Positions 1-9,279 of a stretch of DNA of 40,241 nucleotides are shown piece after piece. The notes under the pieces were generated by a model. The model did no database searches and was not told the origin of the DNA. It saw only the letters and a program-made list of their open reading frames with translations. Positions within the stretch are counted from its first letter, which is position 1, and each line of letters begins with the position of its first letter. Origin of the DNA: Prolixibacteraceae bacterium (GTDB lineage: Bacteria; Bacteroidota; Bacteroidia; Bacteroidales; Prolixibacteraceae); contig DPCJ01000128.1 in the NCBI GenBank assembly GCA_003516705.1, forward strand, positions 1 to 40,241, given 5' to 3'. A program made the translations under genes and the position numbers.

Positions 1-64
1 AGAAATGCAGCTTTTTCTTTTTAAAGCCTTCTCGTTTTTATATTTTCGGTTCAAATTTTAACTG

Positions 65-790
65 ATGAATGTAGCTGCTTTTATTCCCTGTTTTATCGAC
101 CAGTTTTATCCAGATACAGCTTCTAACTTTATAAAAGTGCTTCAAAAAGCAGGTTGTATCGTTGATTATAATCCCGGACAAACCTGTTGCGGTCAGCCCG
201 CTTTTAACAGCGGTTATTGGAAAGAAGCAAAATCGCTGGCGGTAAAATGGCTCGATGATTTCTCCAACGTTGAACTGATTGTTTCACCCTCAGCATCGTG
301 TACAGGTTTTATAAAAAACAATTACAGCAAGCTTTTCAATAATGAGCAACCAACCTTGGAACAATTCAAGGAAATGACCCCACGAATATTTGAACTTTCC
401 GATTTTTTGGTGAACTACATACAGAAACATGATTTTGGAGCAGTTTTTAATCACAGGGTCACGTTTCATGATTCGTGCAGTGGATTGCGGGAATATGGCA
501 TCAAAAACGAACCCAGAATGTTACTTCAGCACGTTTCCGGGCTTGAATTGGTTGAAATGGAAAATACCACTACCTGTTGTGGGTTTGGTGGTACTTTTGT
601 CGCTAAATTTCATCATATTTCAACGGCTATGACCGAACAGAAATTGGAAAATGCTTTAAAAACAGGCGCTGAATATATCGTTTCAACCGAGGCTTCCTGT
701 TTACTGAATATGGAAGCGTACATCAGAAAACAAAAACTGCCAATAAAAACAATTCATCTGGCTGATGTGCTGGCAAGCGGACTAAAGTAA
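65..790 (+). CDS. lutA: LutA-like (Fe-S) cysteine-rich protein of lactate utilisation
   Basis: 241 residues, the usual length of LutA/YkgE proteins. Two CCG-type cysteine-rich modules are visible: the first ends in TCCGQPAFNSG (about residues 40-50) and the second in TTCCGFGGTF (about 169-178), preceded by the HDSC element near 135-138. In the family these modules bind an unusual iron-sulphur cluster, and LutA works with LutB and LutC to oxidise L-lactate to pyruvate in the cytoplasm. The start is the ATG at 65, the first Met of the frame. The next gene is convergent, so lutB and lutC are not downstream; they could only lie upstream, outside the window. Family assignment is firm. The lactate role is by homology, since related CCG proteins serve other oxidases such as the glycolate oxidase subunit GlcF. 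Confidence 0.85.
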   Translation: MNVAAFIPCFIDQFYPDTASNFIKVLQKAGCIVDYNPGQTCCGQPAFNSGYWKEAKSLAVKWLDDFSNVELIVSPSASCTGFIKNNYSKLFNNEQPTLEQFKEMTPRIFELSDFLVNYIQKHDFGAVFNHRVTFHDSCSGLREYGIKNEPRMLLQHVSGLELVEMENTTTCCGFGGTFVAKFHHISTAMTEQKLENALKTGAEYIVSTEASCLLNMEAYIRKQKLPIKTIHLADVLASGLK

Positions 791-898
791 TAATGCGTGA
801 ATGCTATATTGAATGAATGCGTGAATGCTGTAATGAGATATTGATAAATTGGAAAATTGTTCAGCCCGAACTTTAAACTTCAAACACTGAACTTTAAA
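791..898. repeat. Short tandem direct repeats between convergent genes
   Basis: The gap between lutA and the ABC exporter holds two copies of AATGCGTGAATGCT (792-805 and 816-829, period 24) and two copies of GAACTTTAAACT (868-879 and 889-900, period 21). The last copy runs into the stop codon of the exporter gene. I see no convincing hairpin terminator. These are probably slippage-type intergenic duplications. Confidence 0.6.
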
Positions 899-2719
899 CT
901 AAAACATCTGCATACTGTGGAGACGTTTATAGCGGCCATCAAGCGCAATCAGTTCTTCATGGGTGCCACGCTCCACAATTTCGCCTTCATGGAAAACGCA
1001 AATCAAATCGGCATTGCGAACGGTTGATAACCGGTGTGCAATCACAAGTGAAGTACGGTTTTTCATCAGTTTTTCGAGCGCATCCTGAACCAGCCGTTCC
1101 GATTCGGTATCAAGTGCTGAGGTTGCTTCGTCAAGGATAAGAATCGGTGGGTTTTTCAGAATTGCTCGTGCAATGCTAAGCCGCTGCCGCTGTCCACCCG
1201 AAAGTTTACTGCCACGGTCGCCAATTATTGTTTCGTACCCATTTTCGGTTTCCTGAATAAAATCGTGGGCGTTGGCCACTTTCGCAGCAGCAATTACTGC
1301 ATCCATCGATGTATTTTCAACACCAAAGGCGATATTATTATAAATGGTGTCGTTAAACAGAATGGCTTCCTGGTTTACATTTCCCATTAAATCGCGCAGG
1401 TCGTGCAGTTTCAGTTCGCGCAGGTCGATGCCATCGATAAAAATTCCGCCGCCTTTTACATCGTAAAAGCGGGGCAGTAAATCAACAAAGGTGGTTTTTC
1501 CGCTACCCGATTGCCCAACAAGCGCAATGGTTTTTCCCTTTTCAATTTTTAGCGAAACATTGTTTAACACAATTTTCTCATCGTAGGCGAAAGTTATATT
1601 CCGGTATTCAATCGATTCTTTTAATGTTGAAACACCTTTTGCATTTGGTGCTTCAGGAATTGTAACATCGGCCAGCAGAATTTTATCAATTCTGTCCATC
1701 GATGCTAATCCCTTTTGAATACTGTAAAGTGCAGTTGTAAAAGCTTTTGCCGGATTTATAATCTGGTAAAATATACCAAGGTAAATGATAAACTCTGGTC
1801 CCGAAAGTTCACTGTTTTTGTCGAGAATAAGTGATCCGCCATACCAAACCACAATGATAATTACAATGGTTCCAAGCAGTTCACTCAAAGGGTGGGCAAG
1901 TTCACGACGGCGCATCAAGCGGTTCATAATACTCCGGTAGTCGCGCAGTTCGGTGTTGAACCGCGCATCCATCTTTTTTTCGGCGTTGAATGCTTTGATA
2001 ATTCGCAACCCGCCTAAAGTTTCTTCCACCACAGTTAATATCACACCCATTTTGTCCTGCCCTTCGCGCGAAACTTTTTTCAATGATTTACCCACGCGGC
2101 CAATGATAAATCCGGCAAAAGGAAGTACCAGAAAAATAAAAAGGGTAAGGCTTGGGCTCATCACCAACATCGAAACAAGCAAAACAATAATAATTACCGG
2201 ATTTTTCAGGAACATGTCAAGCGATGACATAATTGAATTTTCAACCTCAGCAACATCGCCGGTGATACGTGCCATAATATCACCTTTGCGTTCTTCTGAA
2301 AAAAACGGCAGAGCAAGTTTCAGCATTTTGGCAAAAATCTGCTGGCGCATGTCTTTTACAACGCCATTACGGATGTAAACCGCTTCGAAAGCCGCTAAAT
2401 AGGCAAAACCCACTTTCAGAATTGTAGCAACTATTACAAAAATACCAACAAAAAGCAAGGTCATTCCGGCGCCGTTGGCCGCTTTAAAAATTGTTACATA
2501 ATAGTACAGGTTGTTTTTTATCGCATCGAGGTTGGCAGCCCACGGCACCAATTCGGTAACATTTTCCGAAACATTAAAAAGAATTTCAAGAATCGGACTC
2601 ATCATAGCCATCGAAAACACTGTAAACAGTGCCGAAAGCAGGTTAAACAGAAAATTCAGGATTAACTGTTTTTTGTATGGGGGAATAAACCGCCGTAAAA
2701 TTTTAAAGAAATCCTTCAT
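899..2719 (-). CDS. ABC exporter, fused permease and ATPase (MsbA/lipid exporter type)
   Basis: A half-transporter that would act as a homodimer in the inner membrane, exporting a lipid or hydrophobic compound. Counting from the ATG at 2719 (606 residues), the first 310 or so residues form the six-helix exporter domain. The nucleotide-binding domain then shows Walker A GQSGSGKT (402-409), Q-loop Q450, signature LSGGQ (506-510), Walker B ILILDE (526-531) and the H-loop His562. The frame can be extended by five codons to a TTG at 2734, but ATG is preferred. It lies 42 bases downstream of purB on the same strand and may be co-transcribed with it. MsbA-like lipid A export is likely from architecture; the substrate cannot be read from sequence. 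Confidence 0.88.
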   Translation of the reverse strand: MKDFFKILRRFIPPYKKQLILNFLFNLLSALFTVFSMAMMSPILEILFNVSENVTELVPWAANLDAIKNNLYYYVTIFKAANGAGMTLLFVGIFVIVATILKVGFAYLAAFEAVYIRNGVVKDMRQQIFAKMLKLALPFFSEERKGDIMARITGDVAEVENSIMSSLDMFLKNPVIIIVLLVSMLVMSPSLTLFIFLVLPFAGFIIGRVGKSLKKVSREGQDKMGVILTVVEETLGGLRIIKAFNAEKKMDARFNTELRDYRSIMNRLMRRRELAHPLSELLGTIVIIIVVWYGGSLILDKNSELSGPEFIIYLGIFYQIINPAKAFTTALYSIQKGLASMDRIDKILLADVTIPEAPNAKGVSTLKESIEYRNITFAYDEKIVLNNVSLKIEKGKTIALVGQSGSGKTTFVDLLPRFYDVKGGGIFIDGIDLRELKLHDLRDLMGNVNQEAILFNDTIYNNIAFGVENTSMDAVIAAAKVANAHDFIQETENGYETIIGDRGSKLSGGQRQRLSIARAILKNPPILILDEATSALDTESERLVQDALEKLMKNRTSLVIAHRLSTVRNADLICVFHEGEIVERGTHEELIALDGRYKRLHSMQMF

Positions 2720-2761
2720 TTGTCTGTTTTTCAAATTACTTGAAAATCCTGCAATTTGGTA

Positions 2762-4108
2762 TTAAAAAATGCCTGTATAATTTTGTGGTGTAATCTTTTT
2801 CAGTTCTGTTTTTACTTCCGCTGAAACGTTAAGTGTATCGATAAAATTGTGAATCGAATTTTGGTCGGTAACCTCGTTTTTGCGGGTGAGGTCTTTCAGC
2901 GCTTCATAGGGATTGGGAAAAAATTCGCGCCGTAAAATGGTTTGAATAGCTTCAGCCACCACTGCCCAGTTGTCCTCCAAATCTTTTTGAATAACTGTTT
3001 CGTTGAGTAAAAGTTTGTTCAATCCTTTTAATGTCGATTTCAGTGCAATGATGGTATGACCAAACGGAACCCCGATAAATCGTGTCACTGTGGAATCGGT
3101 GAGGTCGCGCTGTAAACGCGAAACCGGCAGTTTATCCGAAAGCTGAACAAAACCGGCGTTGGCAATCCCGATGTTTCCTTCGGAGTTTTCAAAATCGATT
3201 GGGTTTACCTTGTGTGGCATGGTTGACGAACCTACTTCGCCTTTTTTGATTTTCTGCTTAAAGTACCCCATCGAAATGTACATCCAAACATCACGGTCGA
3301 GGTCGAGAATAATGTTGTTGATACGCCGCATTGCATCGAAAACAGCGCTGTAGCTGTCGTAGTGCGCAATTTGAGTTGTGTATTGCGAGCGCTCGAGCCC
3401 CAGTGATTTCGTACAAAAACTGTTGGCAAAATTTTCCCAGTTAATTTGCGGATAAGCCACAAAATGCGCGTTAAAATTACCGGTTGCACCACCAAATTTG
3501 GCATAACATTTCAGTTCGCGAAGCTGGGCAATCTGAATTTTCAGCCGCTCAACAAAAACCATAATCTCTTTCCCGAGTTTGGTTGGCGAGGCAGGCTGAC
3601 CGTGTGTTTTGGCCAGCAACGGAATGTTTTTCCAATCGCTTGCCATTTCTTCCAGTTTTTGCACAACTTCGTCGAGTAGCGGAAAATATTCTTCGTTCAG
3701 TGCATCGCGCACCGACATGGGAAGTGCTGTGTTGTTGGCATCCTGTGAGGTAAGCGCAAAATGGATAAACTCCTTGTATTTGCCGAGGTCAAGTTTGTCG
3801 AACTCTTCTTTCAGAAAATATTCAACAGCTTTTACGTCGTGGTTGGTAATGCTTTCAATTTCCTTGATTCGGGCGGCATTTTCAACCGAAAAATTCTGGT
3901 GAATATTTCGTAGCAAAGCGAGTTTTTCGCGCTCAATTTCAGTTAATTGAGGCAGCGGTATTTCGCAGAGTGCAATAAAATATTCAACCTCAACAAAAAC
4001 CCTGTATTTTATGAGAGCAAACTCGCTGAAGTATTTCCAAAGATTTTCAACCTTGCTGCTGTACCTGCCGTCAACCGGCGAAACAGCCAAAAGAGAAGCA
4101 TTTTCCAT
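2762..4108 (-). CDS. purB: Adenylosuccinate lyase
   Basis: 448 residues. Cleaves SAICAR to AICAR and adenylosuccinate to AMP, releasing fumarate, in purine synthesis in the cytoplasm. The N-terminal SPVDGRYSSKV is typical of the E. coli-type enzyme (about 456 residues). The fumarase/aspartase-superfamily signature GSSTMPHKVNP lies at about 293-303 and holds the catalytic serine loop. THGQPASPTK (168-177) carries the second active-site histidine, and TSQDANNTA is at 120-128. The ATG at 4108 is supported by the immediate match to the family N-terminus. It is divergent from nfeD across a 310-base gap. Confidence 0.95.
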   Translation of the reverse strand: MENASLLAVSPVDGRYSSKVENLWKYFSEFALIKYRVFVEVEYFIALCEIPLPQLTEIEREKLALLRNIHQNFSVENAARIKEIESITNHDVKAVEYFLKEEFDKLDLGKYKEFIHFALTSQDANNTALPMSVRDALNEEYFPLLDEVVQKLEEMASDWKNIPLLAKTHGQPASPTKLGKEIMVFVERLKIQIAQLRELKCYAKFGGATGNFNAHFVAYPQINWENFANSFCTKSLGLERSQYTTQIAHYDSYSAVFDAMRRINNIILDLDRDVWMYISMGYFKQKIKKGEVGSSTMPHKVNPIDFENSEGNIGIANAGFVQLSDKLPVSRLQRDLTDSTVTRFIGVPFGHTIIALKSTLKGLNKLLLNETVIQKDLEDNWAVVAEAIQTILRREFFPNPYEALKDLTRKNEVTDQNSIHNFIDTLNVSAEVKTELKKITPQNYTGIF

Positions 4109-4418
4109 TGTTGTAATTTATTCCAATTTATTCGATTTGTTTTTCAATTCATTCGGTTTGAATAAAAAGAAACGCGAATTTAGCCTTTTGAAGGACTTTT
4201 GTCAAACTCTCTGCAATAATATTGTTTAACAACGTGCTCGAATTTGGGTTAAGGGAAATAAAAAACATCGGCTGAACAGAATAGACCAATTATCCGGAGG
4301 TTAACATTGCCGGTTATTTCGACCAAAATATTAGTTTTGAACTCAATCAGCAGAAGCGGGCCGGAATGAACAAATTTCCGGAACCGGCCCGAAAACTTGA
4401 ACCTGCTGTTTCGGGAAA
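4109..4418. other. 310-base divergent intergenic region with a GC-rich leader hairpin
   Basis: Lies between the starts of purB and nfeD, so both promoters should be here, but I find no clean TTG-N19-TAnnTTTG match. An AT-rich purB-side half gives way to a GC-rich nfeD-side half. CGGGCCGG at 4357-4364 pairs perfectly with CCGGCCCG at 4384-4391 (8 base pairs, 19-base loop), ending 27 bases before the nfeD ATG. No U-tract follows, so it is not a standard terminator. It could be a structured 5' leader. No open frame here looks like a gene. Confidence 0.5.
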
Positions 4419-5807
4419 ATGAAGACAATGAAATTAATCTGGTTACTGCTTTTAGTTGTAGTTTCGATAGCAATTCAGGCACAGGAGAAAAAAATAGTTT
4501 ATAAACTCAACATCAAACAGGAAATAACCCGTGCAACCTGGCGGCAGGTGCAGCAGGCCTTTGACGCAGCCGATTCGCTGAACGCCGATGTTTTCCTGAT
4601 TCACATGAATACTTACGGCGGAACTGTGCTCGACGCCGATTCAATCCGCACAAAAATTCTGCAAAGTCCGATTCCGGTTTATGTATTTATCGATAACAAT
4701 GCGGCATCAGCCGGAGCGCTGATTTCAGTGGCCTGCGACAGCATTTATATGCGACCCGGCGGAAGTATCGGGGCTGCCACTGTTGTAAACCAAACTGGCG
4801 AAGCCATGCCCGACAAATACCAGAGTTACATGCGTTCAACCATGCGGGCAACTGCCGAAGCACATGGAAAAGACACAGTTTTTGCCGGAAATGATACAAT
4901 TCTCAAGTGGCGTCGCGACCCGCAAATTGCAGAAGCTATGGTTGATCCTGCGGTTTTTATTCCGGGAATTATCGATTCGGGGAAAGTGCTCACTTTTACG
5001 CCTACAGAGGCCATCGAAAATGGTTTTTGTGAAGGAATTGCTGAAAATATTCCCGAAGTTTTGCAAAAAGTGGGGATTGAAAACTATACCATTGAAGAAT
5101 ACGAACCTACCTGGATTGAGCGAATCATCGGATTTCTTGTGCACCCAATGGTTTCGGGACTGCTGATTATGGCCATCATCGGCGGGATATATTTTGAAAT
5201 GCAGTCGCCGGGAATTGGGTTTGCTTTGGGAGTTGCTGTTGTTGCGGCTGTGTTGTATTTCGCCCCGCTTTACCTCGAAGGGCTGGCAGCTCATTGGGAA
5301 ATTCTTGTTTTTGTTGTTGGAATAATTCTCGTGATTGTTGAAATATTTGTCTTTCCGGGGTTTGGCGTGGCCGGCATTTCAGGAATTGTATTCATTTTTG
5401 GAGGCCTTGTTTTAAGTCTCATTAACAATGTGAATTTCGATTTTAAAGGTGTTGAAATGTCGACAGTAGCAGTGGCAGTTACTACCGTAGTACTTGGTGT
5501 TTTCGGTGGTTTTGTTGGTTCGTTGCTGTTGGGTAAGCGGCTTTTTACCGCCAGAACAGGCGCTTTTGCTAATCTTTCGCTGCAAGCCATTCAGGATGTT
5601 AAAGATGGATTTGTTTGTATTGAAAACGGAATGCTTGAACTGAAAGGAGCAACCGGAATGGCACAAACAGTGCTTCGTCCGGCCGGAAAAGTTAAGATTG
5701 GCGATGAAATTTACGATGCTGTTGCGCTTACTGGTTTTATTGGAAAAGGGGAGGCGATTGTGGTTACAAAGGTTGAAGCCACACAACTTTACGTTGAAAA
5801 GCGTTAA
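4419..5807 (+). CDS. nfeD: Long NfeD-type membrane protein with ClpP-class serine protease domain
   Basis: 462 residues. Residues 1-22 are a signal peptide ending near IQAQ. Residues 25-215 form a ClpP/SppA-like domain, with the nucleophile region NNAASAGALIS giving Ser97 and a candidate general base Lys133 (in MPDKYQSY). About five membrane segments follow between 237 and 375, and a small NfeD OB-fold domain covers about 400-460. In this family (for example Pyrococcus 1510-N) the protease uses a Ser-Lys dyad and cleaves membrane protein segments near stomatin-type partners. No stomatin/flotillin gene is adjacent here; the next gene downstream is a metal permease after 61 bases. Fold and family are clear; the substrate is unknown. 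Confidence 0.88.
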   Translation: MKTMKLIWLLLLVVVSIAIQAQEKKIVYKLNIKQEITRATWRQVQQAFDAADSLNADVFLIHMNTYGGTVLDADSIRTKILQSPIPVYVFIDNNAASAGALISVACDSIYMRPGGSIGAATVVNQTGEAMPDKYQSYMRSTMRATAEAHGKDTVFAGNDTILKWRRDPQIAEAMVDPAVFIPGIIDSGKVLTFTPTEAIENGFCEGIAENIPEVLQKVGIENYTIEEYEPTWIERIIGFLVHPMVSGLLIMAIIGGIYFEMQSPGIGFALGVAVVAAVLYFAPLYLEGLAAHWEILVFVVGIILVIVEIFVFPGFGVAGISGIVFIFGGLVLSLINNVNFDFKGVEMSTVAVAVTTVVLGVFGGFVGSLLLGKRLFTARTGAFANLSLQAIQDVKDGFVCIENGMLELKGATGMAQTVLRPAGKVKIGDEIYDAVALTGFIGKGEAIVVTKVEATQLYVEKR

Positions 5808-5868
5808 TTTTGCTGACCTTTTCAAACAACAGACATTTTGGTTTGTTTTTATTTTAAATTGATTTATC

Positions 5869-7185
5869 ATGGAAAAATATATCGCTGAATATTTTTCGGA
5901 ACTATGGTTTTTACTGCTCGAAATGGCGCCCTGGCTTTTGTTGGGGTTGATTTTTGCAGGTTTGCTGAAAGTCTATTTCCCGCAAAAACACATCGACAAG
6001 TATTTGGGGAAACCCAATTTTAAATCGGCATTAAATGCGTCACTTCTGGGTGTTCCAATGCCACTTTGTTCGTGTGGCGTAATTCCGACAGGAATTTCGT
6101 TTTACAAAAATGGCGCTTCAAAAGGTGCAACCAATTCTTTTCTGATTTCAACACCACAAACCGGTGTCGATTCCATTTTTGCTACATACTCCATGTTGGG
6201 CTGGCCTTTTGCAGTTTTACGACCGCTGGTGGCTTTTGTAACCGGTGTGTTTGGCGGTGTACTCACCAATTTTTTTATCAAGGAAAAACCTGTAAAAAAA
6301 GCTTCAGCTTTTGCAGGTTTTAAAATTGATGCAGCTGCTTTTGGTCAGGCCGAAAAAACATGCAGCGACGACAGTTGTGGATGTCACGATTCCGAAAGGC
6401 CCGACAACCGGCATTCGCTGGTGCGTGCTGCCGATTATGCTTTTGTAGAGCTTTTGCAGGATATTGCCAAATGGCTGATTATCGGATTTCTTGTGGCAGC
6501 ACTGATTTCGGTTGTGTTGCCCGACGATTTTTTCAGTTCGTTTAAGGGGCTGGGTTTATTAGAAATTCTTGTGGTTTTGGCAGCTTCGGTACCCATTTAT
6601 ATTTGTGCAACAGGGTCAATTCCAATTGCTGCGGTGTTACTGATGAAAGGAGTTTCACCGGGTGCTGCACTTGTATTTTTAATGGCTGGTCCGGCCACAA
6701 ACGTTGCTACAATTGCAGTTTTGGGGAAAACAATGGGAAGGAAATCTTTAATCATTTATCTTTCTGCAATAATAGGGGGAGCAATTGTTTTCGGATTACT
6801 GACCAACTGGTTGATTCCGGCAGATTTCATTCTAAGCAAAATGGTTCACATTCACGGGAATGGGGAAGAACACGAAATGCTGCCAAAATGGTTGCAACTG
6901 GGTTCAGCACTGTTTCTTGTTTTTTCCATCGCTGGCGGCTATTTTTATTCAATTATCAATAAGAAAAACAAAATGGGGAAAGTGGAAGGAATTACAGTAA
7001 AAGTTACAGGAATGACATGCTCGCATTGCGAAGCAACTGTAAAACGCAACCTTGAGGCTTTAGAAGGAATAACCAATGTAATTGCCGACAATAAAAGCAA
7101 TACAGTAAAAATTACAGGTTCTGATATTAATCTCGAAAAGGTAAAAACCACCGTAAACGGGTTGGGTTATAATTTTGTTGATTAG
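5869..7185 (+). CDS. SO_0444-type metal permease (ArsP/YraQ superfamily) with fused HMA domain
   Basis: 438 residues. A membrane permease of the two-repeat ArsP/YraQ type, predicted to export Cu or Zn across the inner membrane. The first repeat carries PLCSCGVIPTG (65-75) and the second carries CATGSIPIA (246-254), the paired pore motifs. The loop between them has a cysteine/histidine cluster, TCSDDSCGCH (164-173), that could bind metal. After the last membrane segment, residues 371-438 form a heavy-metal-associated domain with GMTCSHC (381-387). A good terminator follows at 7223. The metal is inferred from the family; an oxyanion or organometal substrate remains possible. Confidence 0.85.
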   Translation: MEKYIAEYFSELWFLLLEMAPWLLLGLIFAGLLKVYFPQKHIDKYLGKPNFKSALNASLLGVPMPLCSCGVIPTGISFYKNGASKGATNSFLISTPQTGVDSIFATYSMLGWPFAVLRPLVAFVTGVFGGVLTNFFIKEKPVKKASAFAGFKIDAAAFGQAEKTCSDDSCGCHDSERPDNRHSLVRAADYAFVELLQDIAKWLIIGFLVAALISVVLPDDFFSSFKGLGLLEILVVLAASVPIYICATGSIPIAAVLLMKGVSPGAALVFLMAGPATNVATIAVLGKTMGRKSLIIYLSAIIGGAIVFGLLTNWLIPADFILSKMVHIHGNGEEHEMLPKWLQLGSALFLVFSIAGGYFYSIINKKNKMGKVEGITVKVTGMTCSHCEATVKRNLEALEGITNVIADNKSNTVKITGSDINLEKVKTTVNGLGYNFVD

Positions 7186-7222
7186 AAGTTCTTTCGGGTT
7201 AAGTTGGTTGTTTTTTTGTTTT

Positions 7223-7249
7223 AGCGATTTCCGAATCGCTGATTTTTTA
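7223..7249 (+). terminator. Rho-independent terminator of the permease gene
   Basis: AGCGATT (7223-7229), a four-base loop, then AATCGCT (7234-7240), followed after GA by a run of six T (7243-7248). It lies 38 bases after the permease stop, in the right orientation. Confidence 0.75.
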
Positions 7250-7326
7250 TGATACATCGTGATTCGAAATCCAAACAATATTTGACACTTTTCCGTAGCT
7301 TTATCGATAAAGTAAAAATCATTAAA

Positions 7327-8004
7327 ATGCACAAAAGTCAATATTTAATTGCTTTAGGCCTTCTTTCAATTGTATTTGTGTTCGTAAACTGTTCAGAGAA
7401 CAAAAACAAACAGGAAACAAAGACCACCGCTGATGTAGAGAAATCGGAAATTGTGGATGAAAACTCCCTTTTCGATGGAAAAACACTTGATGGCTGGGCT
7501 GTTACTGAATACGGGACGCAAGGCCCGGTTACGGTTTCGGATGGGAAAATTGTATTGAATTATGGCGATGGTTGTACTGGCATTAATTGGCTTGGAGATT
7601 TCCCCAAAGTAAATTACGAAATTATGCTTGAAGCGCGCAGAACCGTTGGCAACGACTTTTTTTGTGGTATTACATTCCCTGTAAACGACGAGTTTTGCAG
7701 CCTGATTATTGGCGGCTGGGGTGGACCGGTGGTGGGCTTGAGTAGCATCGATGGCGAAGATGCTGCGCACAACAAAACCAAAATACTGAAAAAATTTGAA
7801 AAAGAAGTTTGGTATAAAGTGCGTTTGAAAGTGAACGGCGAGCGAATCTCAGTGTGGATTGATGATGAAAAAATGGTGGATTTTGCATACCCCGGTCATA
7901 CGCTTTCGCTGCGTGCCGAAGTAGGTTTATCAAAACCTTTTGGTTTGTTTACCTGGGAAACCACCGGGGAAATCAGGAATATCAGGTTGGAGATTAACGA
8001 ATGA
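7327..8004 (+). CDS. DUF1080 (3-keto-disaccharide hydrolase-like) lipoprotein
   Basis: 225 residues from the ATG at 7327. The frame is open upstream to 7249, but only the 7327 start places a proper signal at the N-terminus: Lys3, a hydrophobic core, then a lipobox ending at Cys22. It is therefore a predicted outer-membrane or periplasmic lipoprotein. After an acidic/lysine linker the domain opens with SLFDGKTLDGWAV, the hallmark of the DUF1080 (3-keto-disaccharide hydrolase) family with a concanavalin-like beta sandwich, and ends with the strand GEIRNIRLEINE. Some members hydrolyse 3-keto-glycosides in sugar degradation. No dehydrogenase or sugar transport gene is near, so the substrate is open. 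It stands alone between a terminator and an accessory region. Confidence 0.78.
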   Translation: MHKSQYLIALGLLSIVFVFVNCSENKNKQETKTTADVEKSEIVDENSLFDGKTLDGWAVTEYGTQGPVTVSDGKIVLNYGDGCTGINWLGDFPKVNYEIMLEARRTVGNDFFCGITFPVNDEFCSLIIGGWGGPVVGLSSIDGEDAAHNKTKILKKFEKEVWYKVRLKVNGERISVWIDDEKMVDFAYPGHTLSLRAEVGLSKPFGLFTWETTGEIRNIRLEINE

Positions 8005-8030
8005 TGATTAACGATTAACGAATGTTGATT

Positions 8031-8060
8031 TTTGAGCCACACGATGAATAATCATAAAAT
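8031..8060. repeat. Left copy of an imperfect 30-base direct repeat around the ImmA/PIN pair
   Basis: These 30 bases match 9833-9862 at 26 of 30 positions, with the shared core ACGATGAATA and shared end ATAAAAT. The right copy forms part of a perfect-looking hairpin; the left copy keeps only the right half of that hairpin. Just before it are two copies of GATTAACGAATG (7992-8003, 8013-8024). Confidence 0.6.
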
Positions 8061-8084
8061 CCAATAATTAAAGCTGGAAAAATG

Positions 8085-8092
8085 TATTTTTG
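8085..8092 (+). promoter_or_regulatory. Possible -7 box of the Xre-ImmA/IrrE gene
   Basis: TATTTTTG matches the Bacteroidota -7 consensus TAnnTTTG, but there is no TTG at the -33 position. It is only 8 bases from the ATG at 8101, so the transcript would be almost leaderless. Confidence 0.3.
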
Positions 8093-8100
8093 AAAACAGA

Positions 8101-9279
8101 ATGGCAGACAAAGCTTACATAACACCTAATGTTCTGAAATGGGCAAGAGAATCGGCAAGAATGTCTGAAGAAATTGCTGCTGCTAAAATTGCTGTGCCTG
8201 TTGAAAAATTGAAGGAATGGGAAATAGGGGAAAGCCAACCAACTATCAGACAGGCGCAAAACTTAGCGAAAGCATATAAACGACCATTTGCGTTATTCTT
8301 TTTACCTGAAGTTCCCCGCGATTTTCAACCCCTTCAGGACTACAGAAAGTCAGGTTCAAAAGAACTTACAACATCGTCGGTTTTTATAATTCGGGAAATC
8401 CAACAAAAGCAGGCCTGGATAAGTGATGTTTTTGAAGAAAATCAAGAAAATAAGTTGCCTTTTGTTGGCAGATTTTCAATAAATGACAATCCACAAAAAG
8501 TTGCTGGCGACATTTTAAATACCTTAAAAATAAATCCCGCTTCCTATAAAACGAATAACCCGATTAAAGAATGGATAGATGCAGCGGAGAAAAATGGAAT
8601 TTTTGTATCACGTACAAGTTTTATTCATTCAAAACTAAAACTCGACTCAGATGAATTGCAGGGTTTTGCGATAGCCGACCCTTATGCGCCTTTTGTGTTT
8701 GTAAATTCAGAAGATTGGAATGCACCACAGTTATTTACGCTCGTGCATGAAATTGCTCATATTTGGATAGCAGAAACAGGTATCTCAAATGAAATTGAAC
8801 CCGAATTAAAAAATAAAGACAAATTTCATCCCGTTGAATTGTTTTGCAATGAAGTTGCTGCAAATGCCCTGATGCCAAAAGAAATAATTTTGGATTTTGA
8901 TCCAAATTTATTTAAAAATTTCAGGAATGTTTTTAAAACAGCCAGACAGCTTGGCGTGAGTTCCTTTGCTTTGTTAGTCAGGACTTTAAATCTCAATCTT
9001 ATTTCAATTTCGGATTATCAAAAGCTAAAAAAACAAGCTGAAGTTGACTTTGCTGAATATTTAAGAAAAGAAGCAGACAAAAAGGCGAAACAAAAAGAAA
9101 ATGAAAAGCAGGGGGGACCGAATTATTTTTTATTGCAGTTAAACCGCAATGGCAGACTATTTACCCAAACTGTTCTTGATGCTTTTCGGGGAGGTACTAT
9201 AGAGCCAACGTTTGCCAGTAATCTTTTAAATGTTCAGGTAAACAAGTTTCAAAAATTAGAATCCCAATTATTTAAATGA
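8101..9279 (+). CDS. Xre-family HTH and ImmA/IrrE zinc metallopeptidase
   Basis: 392 residues. Residues 7-60 form an Xre-type helix-turn-helix (LKWARESARMSEEIAAAKI through the SQPTIRQAQNLAKAY segment). A linker leads to an ImmA/IrrE metallopeptidase domain with zinc motif HEIAH (216-220) and the third-ligand element NEVAANALMP (Glu251). The family includes ImmA, which cleaves the ICEBs1 repressor ImmR, and Deinococcus IrrE; combined Xre-peptidase proteins commonly act as the regulator/antitoxin half of two-gene modules. Its stop overlaps the start of the PIN gene as ATGA (9276-9279), so the two are translationally coupled. The pair is probably autoregulated by the HTH. Domain calls are firm; the antitoxin role is inferred. 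Confidence 0.9.
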   Translation: MADKAYITPNVLKWARESARMSEEIAAAKIAVPVEKLKEWEIGESQPTIRQAQNLAKAYKRPFALFFLPEVPRDFQPLQDYRKSGSKELTTSSVFIIREIQQKQAWISDVFEENQENKLPFVGRFSINDNPQKVAGDILNTLKINPASYKTNNPIKEWIDAAEKNGIFVSRTSFIHSKLKLDSDELQGFAIADPYAPFVFVNSEDWNAPQLFTLVHEIAHIWIAETGISNEIEPELKNKDKFHPVELFCNEVAANALMPKEIILDFDPNLFKNFRNVFKTARQLGVSSFALLVRTLNLNLISISDYQKLKKQAEVDFAEYLRKEADKKAKQKENEKQGGPNYFLLQLNRNGRLFTQTVLDAFRGGTIEPTFASNLLNVQVNKFQKLESQLFK

